Part shown: positions 1 to 12,900 of the stretch, piece after piece
Layout: every line of letters begins with the position of its first letter
How positions within the stretch are numbered: position 1 is the first letter of the stretch
Source: Siphonodentalium dalli
Lineage: Eukaryota; Mollusca; Scaphopoda; Gadilida; Siphonodentaliidae
DNA length: 64,000 nucleotides
Assembly: GCA_032622095.1 (NCBI GenBank)
Contig: CP136063.1
Location: forward strand, 278,065,426-278,129,425
Direction: 5' to 3'
The notes under the pieces: model-generated
Database searches by the model: none
What the model saw: the letters and a program-made list of their open reading frames with translations, nothing else
Told to the model about the DNA's origin: nothing
Position numbers and translations under genes: made by a program

Positions 1-740
1 TTCACATAATAAGTTCAACAAAATGAAAATAGGTCATTTGTTGAACTCATCTGAACATTTCCAACCAATGAATAGTAACGCTGCTGCACTTGTATTATAT
101 TTATGTCTGTATGTTGTCTGCTCATTTTTCCCATAACACCTATCCAAATGAACAATCAGGGTTCGCACTGCCACTTGCCAAATTTGCCAATGGCAAAAAT
201 CATTCACATTTGGCAAAAATTATTTTCATTTGGCAAATGTTTTGGCAAGTAACTTTTTAATTCCTTAAGAAAATTGAACAACATTGGATGTCAATACCAT
301 TCATTTTCAGGAAACTCTTGCAACATAATTATATTTCGGGAATTTTATAAGGTTTAGATTAAGTTAACACCTATTAAGATGCTGTTAATCGCATAGCATT
401 AGTACCGATGGTTGGAGTGATTACTAGTATTTAATGTGGCGGTGGTGTTTACATAGCTAATCTTGGGCCCTTCTGATGAAGCTACCCATCTACCATTGTA
501 TTGTTTGGTGATTGGTTTATTGGTGTATGATAAACGACAATAGAGATGAGGGTATAATTAGCTATTGACTATGTAACTGCCTTTTTAATAATACCAAGTC
601 GTTCAAATAGCGAGTGTCGAAATATAAGACTTAAAGTGGCAGAATATGATACTATCATAAATATTGTCATTTGGCAAAAATAAATTTCGGTCCAGCGCGG
701 ACCATGTGAACAATAGACCATTCCAATATATACTATAATA
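1..740. repeat. Family C TTAA-type MITE remnant, split by a hAT MITE
   Basis: The sequence reads like the interior of the family C repeats elsewhere in the window: the stretches ending GAACTCATCTGAACATTTCC and the block reading AATAGACCATTCCAAT. It is interrupted at 157-706 by a hAT-like MITE. The right side breaks off at about 740, directly beside the splice donor of DHX34 exon 21 (donor at 741-746). No gene is visible here. The next, C-terminal DHX34 exons must lie left of base 1. Confidence 0.7.
157..706. mobile_element. Non-autonomous hAT-like element rich in TTGGCAAA, copy 1
   Basis: The element starts CAGGGTTCGCACTGCCAC and ends GGTCCAGCGCGGACCATG. It is flanked by the exact 8-bp target duplication TGAACAAT (149-156 and 707-714). 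CA-type ends and an 8-bp duplication are hallmarks of the hAT superfamily. TTTGGCAAA words cluster near both ends. There is no transposase ORF. A second copy lies at 18925-19483. Confidence 0.85.
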
Positions 741-746
741 TCTGAC

Positions 747-902
747 CTCATCCTCCATCTTGAGTACTTTTCTTTTCTTCGACTCTTTATTCTGCACCCT
801 CTTCAGGTCTCGAAGCCGTTTCCTGTCTCCGTGTTTCCTCCGTCGTTCTTCACTCGATGATGGAACGTGTTCATCCTTCAATTTCTCAAGTAACCCTTGG
901 TC
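747..902 (-). CDS. DHX34: DHX34 exon 21 (residues 753-804), last exon in window
   Basis: It opens with [12 protein letters not shown] after an acceptor at 903-904 and ends KVLKMEDE before donor GTCAGA. It is 156 bp, phase 0 at both ends. It is rich in Lys/Arg/Glu ([12 protein letters not shown]), like the post-OB coiled stretch of human DHX34 (RRRKVLRLQEE). The intron that follows is made of repeat C right up to the donor. Confidence 0.92.
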
Positions 903-3900
903 CTGTCAAATAGTCGATAGAAGGTGTCATGTAAGAATTATAAACTGCTCTTTTATTTCCATATCTATGAAACATGTTAATGAAAACACAGGTCTGAATC
1001 CTTTGCCATCAGGCCTCAGAATTTAGTGATGCTACCCCCACAAAGTGGGATAGTATCACAAAATTCACCCTCTGGGGACCTTAATATTCTGCTTAGGCCT
1101 CATCTTCTCTGGAAAATCTTTATTATCATATTAGTTTCTTCACAAAGATTCTTTTTCTTTTTTAGTTTAGTTTCTCTATATCCCCCAAATTGGCAGGCAA
1201 CACATTGCATAATCGAGATTAATGATGGGTGCAAATCACAATATTCACCATCTGGAACTTAAATCTGAGTGTATGTCTCCCATAGCAGATGAGGCCATGC
1301 AGAATGAGGTCCCCAGAAGGGGATGATAACCCAATGCGTGGGATGGCATCACTAAATTCACCCTCTAGCCCTTTACCCAACAAACCGGCCAAAACCGGCC
1401 AAATAAAGCTTCAACAGCCTAAAATATCTTCGGTCTGTCTCAATAGAACCATACAAATATGGATATCATTGGAACCGGCTCCTTGACCACATTGTGATAG
1501 TTACAGTTATGCCCTGTGCCAATGCATTCTCTTATATATGCGAGTCGACCATAGGTCGCCTCGCATATATAAGAGAATGCATTGGCCTAAAAAAATATCT
1601 TTTTTTAACACTTTTTACCATTTTTTCTTACATTCTTTAACAATTTTATAATTTTTAATGTGTTAAGCCAATGCATTCTCTTATATATGTGAGGCGACCT
1701 ATGGTCGACTCGCATATATAAGAGAATGCATTGGCACAGGGCCCTTCTGTTGGGTAAAGGGCTAGAGACCTCATTCTACAAATGTCCTCAGGCCTGTTTG
1801 CCATCAAGGGTCAGCCTAAGAATTCACTTCTTGAAGATATATTCTGGGGTGAGATCTAAAGAAGATTTCATAATGAAGGATGAAAATATTAACCGAAAAA
1901 GGCCAGACCCAGTTGAAGCGGATGAAAATTAATAATTGGTCTCTAATGCTGTACATATTGTTGATAAGGAAAATATTTGCATCACCCTCTAGATCAGTTA
2001 AAAAATTCTTGTTCAACTGGTTCATCTGTTGAAAAATTATGACACTCTGAAACTAGTGCATTTAACCTTTTCTATACTAAATACTCATTGATGAGTAATT
2101 ATCCCTCAGCCATACGTCGTTTGTTGAAATCATTATCTGAACATTTCCCTCCAATAAATAGAACTCCCTCTGCATACTAGTATCTGTCATCTGCTTATTT
2201 TTCCTGAACACCTCTCCACATTAATAATAGACCATTCCAATGCATACATTTATAACTGATTGGAAGAATTCATTCAGTATAGAAAGGGTTAAAGACATGA
2301 CAACAACCAGTGTGCAAGAAAGACAAACCTGCAGGAGCTGCTTGAATTGATTTTTAAGTTTCGTCATCTCATAAAATCTTTGTTCTTCTAATCCTCTTCG
2401 TTTACACCATTTCCATGTTCCCATACCATCTGCTTTTACCTAAGGAGGGATGGCAAGAAACTAAATATAATCTTGATTTTAAGCCAACATTTTGTTGAAA
2501 TTTGACTGTACTGGGTACAAATCCACAGGAATCCAAATATATTATGAACGGCAGCAAACCGCAATTCAACGAATGAAATGATAGTCATCGAGATATTCTC
2601 GTACAATTTTCAGGCAAATGTATGAATTAAAATGTTACATTATATGCATACTTGTCCCAGAAATTTATTAGTTTTATTCTATAGTCAGCGGGTACCTTCA
2701 GTTGACGCCAGATTTAGATTAAATAATTAAATTAAATTTTTATGATAACATGTTAACTGGAAAGTTTTCAGCAGATATCTTCAACTTGATTTAATTAATT
2801 TTTAATATATTATCGATACTAGACAGTTGTTACAAGGAATGTATTGAAATTGGCATACCTTTAAGAAAATGCAATAAATGTTTTCTAGACAGTCGAGAAT
2901 TATCCTGACTCCAGAACTTCAATGAAAACAAATGGCGTAACGAGAGCTCGGGCCCGAATATTGTGTCTGAAGTGGTATTTTTTAGGACTTAAATGCTTCT
3001 TTCAGGAAGATATGTTTGTAGAAAGATATTTCAGATATTTATCAACCTATTTCAGTGCCGGGATAAATTTATATTTAGGTGCTATTGTAATAGTTTGAAA
3101 GCAGGATACCTTGAAAATACAAGGAAATAAAAAAAAATTTGGCACCAAATAAGCCACACCATCAAAAGAATTTGGGGCATAGTACATGAAACACATACCT
3201 GTATCCACTGATCAAATGCATTCAACAATGTGAATGGGTCTCCGTGGTCAGACTCGAGTGGTTTCCTGGCAGCCTACAATGAAGATAAAACAAGAAGTTC
3301 TCGTTCTCGGTCCACAACAGGATATCGGATATCAAATATGCATATATCAGAAGTCCGTTAAATGTCAAAGCAACAAGTTATGTAAGTAAACAAAGCCTAG
3401 ATTTCCTGAGAATTTTCATTAAACACTACATTAAATGATTGTATCATCACTATACCTTTTTTCCATCACGGAAGATGATACATCATTTTGAAGAAAGATT
3501 AATCGCGGACATGGCAGGTGATCAATCACATTCAGGGGTTTTACATGTATGCCCAATTCCTAAGATATATGCCCAGATAAACAGACAGATGGACAAAGTC
3601 AATCCAGTATACACCCATGAAAAGTGGGGGTATAATGTATGATATGTGGATTACTTGTATATTACGGATACCCACAGTTGTTTGTGATTACATCATGTAT
3701 GCCAGGTGAAGGTCACTCCTTCATTTCCGGTAATCGTTTTGGAGAGAAATAAAGATGGTTGAATGGAACAGATAAGTCGTGTTTCATTCCAGACAAGCTC
3801 ACAATTATTACATAATGATCCTTATCCATTAACGCTTTTGTATCCCTAAAAGTTGCACTTGCAGTTTGAGAATTTATACTCACAATAGCATCATGGTCAG

Positions 3901-6900
3901 CATGGGCCTTCATTGTGAATGGGGACTGCACACTCATCGCTGATGTTATAGATAACACTGGGTCTATCATCTGTAAAACAAATACAATGTATAACCAAAG
4001 ATACTATAAACAAGCCTTGAAATAGTGTCTGTCATTTGCAGAATGAGGTCCCCAGAGGGTGAATTTAGTGATGCTACCCCGCATAGCGGGCTAGCATAAC
4101 CAAATTCACCCTCTGGTGACCTCATTCTGCTTACAACTTAGCAGAATGAGGTTCTCAGAGGGTGAATTTGGTGATGCTAGCCCGCTATGAAGGTAGCATC
4201 ACTAAATTCACCCTCTGGGGACCTCATTCTGCAAATGACAGGCACCCTATTTCAAGGCTTGACTATAAACTATTAATTCATTGGTAACCATTATTCTTAC
4301 ACTGTCCTTTTGTAAGGTGGAATTACATTTGAAAATAGAACAGGCTCAGTGAAGCAAAACAGCGAGTAAAGGCCGAAAAGTTTGTGTTCATATGCTTAAT
4401 ATGGCACAGGTTAGCGACTTGCAACTGAGGATGATCCTATTGTTTCTATACATCTTTTGACTTTCCAAACTTTTACTTCTTTGATCTTTGAAATTGTAAA
4501 GTTTTACATTTTCCTTAAATTACAAATTTTAGGGCTTTTGGTTTTAATTACCCTCTTTCGACCAGTACATTCCAAATTCTTTTCAAAATCCTTTAAGCCG
4601 CTCCGGGATCTTGCTCTCCTACTCAAAATTTATGCCAGGAGCACGAGGATGCTGGTGTCTGCATGTGATTGGGACCCTGACCCCATTATATACCCATTCT
4701 TTGATATGCTTTGCAGACCCTCTCCTCTTGCTCTTGTCATCCATTCATTTTTGTACCAACAATTATTGTGTGGGTAAATTTATGACGAATATATTTTAAG
4801 CCATTATTTCAGCTAAAACCTTCTTTGACATACCAAAAGGCCTTGGCCGACCTGCCAGCGCATTACTCTGACTTTGTCTCTGTCAATCTAGTGTGCTAGG
4901 TGTGGGATTGCTAACCCTGACAGTTTGCTACCTGATCAGACACCCACTTACCTTATATGGTTACACATAAAAACAAAATCTAATCATGTTTATATCTGTA
5001 CATATAAACCCTCATTTCTAATCATGTTTATATCTGTGTCCATATAAACCCTCATTTCTAATCATGTTTATAACATAGGTACATAATATGGACCAGTTGG
5101 TTGCATGGCGTATCTGAAAAAAATACTGATCATGCAATATGAATACACTCATTAGTTGATTTTATTAATGACTAAGTAATAATTTAATTTAATCGTCTCA
5201 GAGCAATTAACTGGGTAGACATTAAATAAAACAATAGATATATCTTAGCCATGCAATCAGGCCTGAAAATATGGTGCCGGACATTTGCAGAATGAGGTTC
5301 CCAGAAAGCGAATTTAGTAACGATACCCTGCACAGAGGGCTAGCATCAGTAAACTCACCTTTTGGGGACCTCATTCTGCTTAGGTCTCATCATCTCGGAA
5401 AGTATCTTTATTATCAAATTAAAGTTATCCCCAAATTGGCAGATGACACAATGCATAATCGACATACCCAATGGTGCACAACACTATCTTCACCATCTGG
5501 GAACCTAAATCTGAGTCTGTGTCTCCCATAGCAGATGAGGTCATGCAGACAGAGGTCCCCTGAGGATGAATTTTGTGATGCTAGTCTGCTGTGCAGGGAA
5601 GTATCAATAAACTCACCCTCTGGGGAGCTCATTCTGCAAATTTCCAGCACCATATTTTCAGGCTTGCTTGCAATATGATTATTGGCTTTCAGAAATTAAA
5701 AATAAAAGGCTGCAATACAAGCTGGGCATACAACATGTTTCCTATTGGTCTTAGTAGTACTCACATTGAATAGAGAGCCCATAATTAGCATCTTGCCTAT
5801 CACAATGTCCACAGGAAGTTTGGATAACATCTCTCCAATGGGAGTTATCTCCTCTGACTGTGTAAGGGCACACTGTTGAAAAAACAAGGCAAATGTATCT
5901 GAAAGACTTCTAATGAAGAAGCAATTTTAATTAAAAAGAAGTTGAGATTATACATCACAAATTTCTGGTGAACGGCAATGTATTTTTTCAATATGTTATA
6001 TGCCATTGCCACATTAATTCCACCAATTGTACTTCTCGCAAGCGCAAGCCTGCAAATAACGTTTCTGTCATTTGCAGAATGAGGTCCCCAGAGGGTGAAT
6101 TTAGTGATGCTATCCCGCAAAGCGGGCTAGCATCACCAAATTCACCCTCTGGAGACCTCATTCTGCTTAGGGTTCATCTTCTGGGAAGTATCTATAGCAT
6201 CAAATTAAGATTGTTTTTAGTTACATTTCCCTTCTAGGAAGTTTCTATATCCCCTAATTTGCAGAAGATAAAATTCATAACTGAGGTGCCCAATGGGTGA
6301 ACATCACCAACTTCAACTGGGGAACTTCAATCTGATCCTAGGTCTGCCATATCAGTTGAGGGCCTAAGCAGAATGAGGTCCCCAGATGGTGTATTTAGTG
6401 ATGCTAGCCCGCTATGCCGGATAGCGTCACTAAATTCACCCTCTGGGGACCTCATTCTGCATATGACAGACACGCTATTTGCAGGCTTGCACAAGCGATC
6501 TGGAATAAAAACTGTATATGCCCTGATTAATTTAACAGGTATAATTTATAAAGACCTGACCTGATTTAGAAAATTCCAACAATCATTGCTTGATTAAAAG
6601 CTATATGTAACGCAAATAGTACACAGTTCTCAGCTAAACTACAAGAGTGATGTAACCAATGAGGAACAAAAAAAAAAACTACATTCATTATCGATCATCA
6701 TTTTGAAGCAAAAGACTATACGCCCTTTAGAAATAAATTATTCAATGATATTTGCTTCCTGTCGACAAGTTCTGTATTTATCGCCTTTCCAAAGTGGTTT
6801 ACCATACTAAACTAACCTGTTCTTTGAGAAATTCTACAGAATTAGCTACACTGTTGTCCGCTGGCGCTTCCAAAAAAGGAAATCTAAAATTAGACAAAGA

Positions 6901-9900
6901 AGCAGTGACTCACAGATCAGGATGGAATTAAAATGAATGTAATAATCTATTCAGAATACAGCTTACTAGTATTATAAGTTCAGCATATATATTTTTTTAC
7001 CCTGCGCCAATGCATTCTCTTATATATGCGAGTCGACCATAGGTCGCCTCGCAGATATAAGAGAATGCATTGGCCTAACAATTTTTTACAATTTTAATAA
7101 TTTTTTCTTGTATTCTTTAACAATTTTATAATTTCACCCATACAGAGCCCCAGACAAAATTTGAGCAGACAACACTCTTCTATATGCTTCTATATATGTG
7201 TGGGGCTCCCTGCAGGGTAATGGATGTTTTTTTATTTTATGTCCTAAAAATTGTCAGAAACATTTATTTTAAAAAAATGATAAAAAATTGTTAGGCCAAT
7301 GCAATTCTCTTATATATGCGAGGCGACCTATGGTCGACTCGCATATATAAGAGAATGCATTGGCACAGGGTAAAAAAATCCCGACTTATCTATTCAGAAT
7401 ACAGCTTACTAGTATTATAAGTTCAGCATATTACTTTTCACAAAGCATCAGATTATTCAATTATTCAAATTATTCAATTGGAAATTTGTGCAACCGGTGT
7501 AACAAATCTTGTCCTCACATCCTGATTGGCTACAATGCCACATTAAAATTACCATGTCTCGCGTCACCCTTGACAGCAGGGTTGAAGAGAACATGCACAA
7601 AAATTTGGGGGTATATGAGCATGTGAAACATCGTTAATATATGGATGACCTTTGAACTGAAAGTTTCCACCATTCCTCCAGCACGCCATGTTTGACAACC
7701 TGATGCCCGATCCATAGTTCAGCTACTGAATTCATCTTATTGATGTGATTTAATGTCAGGACCGATGAAAACTATACTACGCTTGAGGCTGTAGGCCTAT
7801 TGTTATGGGGACAATATCATTATCTCCAACAATACCGTGGGGTAAATTGAGATTTCATACCTGGATGTCTTCGTAAAAAAAGTGATAATGACACTGCAGC
7901 ACATCATTAAGTTATTCTCAGAAAAATATAGTCTGATAGATGCGCACATTCACGATGAGACAGATGGTTGGACTCAGATAATTTCTATAGTTTCATAAAT
8001 TTGATGTGCGGGACAATCAATGTCTAAAAATTAAAAGAAAACAAGACTAACATCCTTGCATTAGGTATTCCCATGGCAACCATTTGAAGAACCAGTGAAT
8101 CTAAAGGTACTCTCTGTATCTCAGGTGTGGCATATTCCTGGAATGCTTCATAGTCCGATTCATCATAAAGCCGGTAACAAACACCAGGGCCGGTTCTACC
8201 TGGGAAAAGAGAACATCTTAAATTACATGTAAGTTTAATTATCTGACTCATCGCACAACCAGTAATGAATACCCGGAATATATACTATATTGGCTCATTG
8301 CCACACAAAATAAACAGATAACATGACATAATAGATGGACTTTACCATCATGTATACTACCTCGGTTATTAAATTCCAAACATTCAAGAATCATTGTTAG
8401 TCAATAATGGTGAACACTGGTATAGTTTTTTATGCTGCCTTTTTAATATTAAGGCCATTCTGCGTGTGTGGTGAATGGTAAAATGTTGAAGACATATACG
8501 TTGGTGCCACAACTGAAACTCTGAAATGAAAATATCTTAAAATATGACAAGCTAAGAATATTATGTGGGTAAATTTTCAAATAACATCTGATTGGAGATT
8601 TGGTCAGACATGTAATAAACATGGAATGATATAAACGTGTTACAGACCAATCTTTATGGCAGAATGATAAGAATCGAGGCCAGATATGTGTTATTGTTAG
8701 GTTATCTCAATCATGTAATAAACTAATGGCTAGCCCATGAGTGTTGTACTTTGTATGCATGTATTGCTTGTTAACCCTTTACCCAACAGAACGGCCCTGT
8801 GCCAATGCATTCTCTTATATATGCGAGTCGACTTTAGGTCGCCTCGCATATATAAGAGAATGCATTGGCTTAACACATTAAAAATTATAAAATTGTTAAA
8901 GAATGTAAGAAAAAATGGTAAAAAGGCCAATGCATTCTCTTATATATGCGAGGCGACCTATGGTCGACTCGCATATATAAGAGAATGCATTGGTACAGGG
9001 CATAACTGTAACCATCACAAAGTGGTCAATGAGCCGGTTCCAATGATATCCATATTTGTATGGTTTTATTGAGACAGACCCAAGATAATTTAGGCTGTTG
9101 CAGCTTTATTTGGCCGTTTTTGACCGGTTTGTTGGGTAAAGGGTTAAACATACCAGCTCTGCCTTTTCGTTGTTCTGCACTTGCTCTACTGATCCAGAAT
9201 TCCTGTAATCTTTGCATCTTATATTTAGGATCATGGCTCATTTCTTTGACCTAAAGCAATAAATTGAAGAATTTTAGCATATGATTTAACCATTTATCCC
9301 TTTCTTTACTGAATGGATTTATTGTCTGAACATTTCCCAAAAATGAATATGAATCCTTCTGCACTTCATTTATCTTTACACTGTCTGTGATCTGCTCATA
9401 TTTCATGAACACACCCCCCCCCCCTAAATGAATAACATACCATACTTTAATGAATGAGTGGGAGAATCCATTTAGTGTAGAAAGGGTTAAAGGTACTCAA
9501 CCCGATAAAACTCCTCTCAATTACTATTTCAATGGCTTCGGGGGTCCAAAATATTTGATTCGAGTCGAGGAAGTCACCCATCAAAGCTCAGATTTATTAG
9601 ATATCGATTTTAGAAATCTATTATTTTTCATTATCGGGAATACTATCTGGCCCAGAACTCAGTCAAAATTGCGCTAAAATTACCACTTGATTTTAGAGTT
9701 ATTCATCCTTGTCTGTTTGAATAGATTTGGAGTACACATCCAGAGCAGATTACGGCAGTTATTAGTACTCATCTCGAGAACATAACAAATTTGAAAAATC
9801 AATATCTAATAACTCTGAGCTTTGTTTGATGAGTTCCTCGACTCGAATCAAATATTTTTTACCCCCAAAGAAATAGTAATATAGGACCCTCTGATCGGAT

Positions 9901-12900
9901 TGTTGTTGTTGGAATCTGTTGAGATGGGGACCCTCTTTACGGGTTGAGTACCTTTAAGCACTTGGTTTGAAGTAGACCTGGAAGAAACTTTTATATATAT
10001 CTCACTTCCTTTAACTTTGTAAATAGAGGATATCTAGACTTTTTTGGTTGGATATGGGAATTATCTCATGAGTGATGACATCAAGTATGAGATAATTAGC
10101 ATATCGAACGAAAAAGTATAGATGTTCTGTTTATTATATTCTCAGCTAAGTTGACCCATGGCTCAACTCGAAATAGGAGTAAAAAGTGCAAATTTGTATA
10201 TCCAAGCACAGCCATGGTAATGATCTTGTGCATATAATAATAGTTCCATATTTCAGATATATTGGTTGAGGGTTAAATGGGCTAACAAAAATATATTAAT
10301 TGATCACATATTACAGTTTTTGCAACCTGAAAACTTAGGGACTTTTAGCACAGTCTTCCATCAACAAGAACCAAATCACTTTAATTTTAGCAGGGATGGA
10401 TGCGAGTGAGATATCGATATCTCACTAAACAGATAACGGTTTGTATATTTGATAGCTTACCATATAATAAATTAGTTTTCTTCGTCGTAAACCAGCTAGT
10501 TCGATGTGGAGAAGCGATGTTAACTCATCGAGTACTGAATCACTTTTAATTTTAGTATAGATGGATGTGAGATATCGATTTATCACATAAATTGGCCATA
10601 AAAGCAGTTTCATAATTATCGGTAATAGACACGTTTAATATCAGCGCGTGCGATGACGTCACGGCGTTCTTCAAATAACTTGCGATCGCTGTAGTTTATG
10701 ATTGTTGTTTTCGATGAATATTTCGCGTTGCTTCGGGTTTATTTGATCATGTGATAAAAGGTATCTCACACTCGTCCTATTTTATACGTAATTTATCAAC
10801 CTCGTCCTCTAAATTCTATTTGAGCCTTGGTAATCATCGGCTCAAATCGAATTTAGTGAACTCGGTTGATAAATTCCGTATAAAATAGAAACTCATGTGA
10901 GATCCTCTATATCTCACTGAACAGATAACGGTTTGTATCTGATGCAAAAATACTACTATTTGATAGCTTAGCATATAATAAAGTAGTTTCTCTCTACCCA
11001 CCTTGCCAGAGTCAATGATAAATCTCACTCCATCGATGGTAACAGAGGTCTCAGCAATGTTGGTTGAGATGATGCATTTCGTGAACTCGGTTGATAAATT
11101 CCGTATAAAATAGAAACTCATGTGAGATCCTCTATATCTCACTGAACAGATAACGGTTTGTATCTGATGCAAAAATACTACTATTTGATAGCTTAGCATA
11201 TAATAAAGTAGTTTCTCTCTACCCACCTTGCCAGAGTCAATGATAAATCTCACTCCATCGATGGTAACAGAGGTCTCAGCAATGTTGGTTGAGATGATGC
11301 ATTTCCTCACTCCATCAGGAGAAATATCAAACACCTAATGAAGAGAGAACATATTTAGTTGGTCAAAGTGATACAAGATTTGTTTGGTTCGGAATATAAT
11401 GTTTGGTGTAAAGAAAATAGTCAATAATATCTGGTGCTGTTATTTTCTAATAAGCGAGATCACTGAATCATGGCTGTATTGGATTCATCAGGATCCATTC
11501 TGTGGTTTCATACATTCATCCAGCCCTGATTCTGTGGTTTCAGTGATACACTTCAAATTTCTGGAGTAGCATTTCCATACATGGAATTAATGAATAATTC
11601 AAAATAAAAGGCCGTCCGGCCACAGTGTCCCCCGAAAAAGTGGCTTCATTGGGGGCATCAGCTTTTCTGAAGAAAATAACAAGGACCCTAAATCCGATAC
11701 TAAATTTCAGAACAATCCAACCAGTGTCCCCTGAAATGGTACACGGCAAACTCTAGATATTTATTTGTTAATTTGACAGGATTCTAAGTCGTAAAAGGGC
11801 CATAACTCCCACAAAAATGGGCAGAGCAAACCCATATTCGAACCTGACCTGTATTTTGGGCTGATAAACTATCATACTAAATTTGGTTCAGATATGATGA
11901 CACAAACTGAAGTCATCATCCGGAAACCAGAAATTGACAGGATTCCAAGTCGAAAAAGGGCCACAACTCTCGCAAAAATGGGCGGAGCAAACCCATATTC
12001 GAACTTGACCTGTATTTTGGTCTGATAAACTCACCTATGAAATTTTCTTTTGATCTAATAACCGAAACTAAAGTTATCATCCAGAAACCATTTCTGGACG
12101 CACGCATGGTCGGACGAACGAACGGACACCGGCTATTTTAATAGTCCCCCAGGGGACAACTATATATATGGAAATGCTACTCCAGAACTTTGAAATTTGT
12201 GTTTCTTTATATTATTGTTTTAGTTTTGGTTTTCTTGAAGAAAACAAATTTCAGTATTCTCGTTCTGGTCACTCGACGGGATAGTCGCATTAGCGCTCGC
12301 TTGTGCTAATTTATTGAGCGACCATGAGTTTTTTTGATTTTTTTTGCATGGTGGACACAATGGATTCTGCTTTAATCCCCACCGAGCTTTTGCATTCACT
12401 ACAAGGATTCCAGTCGGCCCATTGTTTAAGCTGGTCAATCCATGCTCATGCGAGTCGCTGGATGTGGTTTTGGCTTAACAGATAGCTCCAGAAGAACCCT
12501 CTGCTGGCCGTGGCCTGGATGCGGCTAACCAGAACAAGACAAAGACATAGACTACCACTGGGAGAAGACACAAGAATGCCTCAAGATTCTGCAGGGATGC
12601 CGACAGGAGGGTCAGGTGGAAACTGGAAGCTGAGAGATGCCCCCTCCCCACCACTTGGCCTTACCTTATCCTGCTCGGATATAGACAAGGCACTGTGTAG
12701 AGGCAGTATTATCCATTTCTTCGTCTTCTGTGCATATATCTTAGCTGCCTCAACCACTGTCATAATCTCTGTCATTCCACTGAGAAAAATCAGCACGTCT
12801 CCTCGCTCAGTAATTGGATACTGTGGAGAAGACAATCAAGCCTTGAAATAGTGTGTCTGTCATTTGCAGAATGAGGTCCCAGAGTGATGCTACCCCGCAT

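Noticed and set aside
10834-11334. A 166-codon single ORF as an independent protein
   Set aside because: It is exon 13 read through its donor into the tandem copy. The middle is intron translation.
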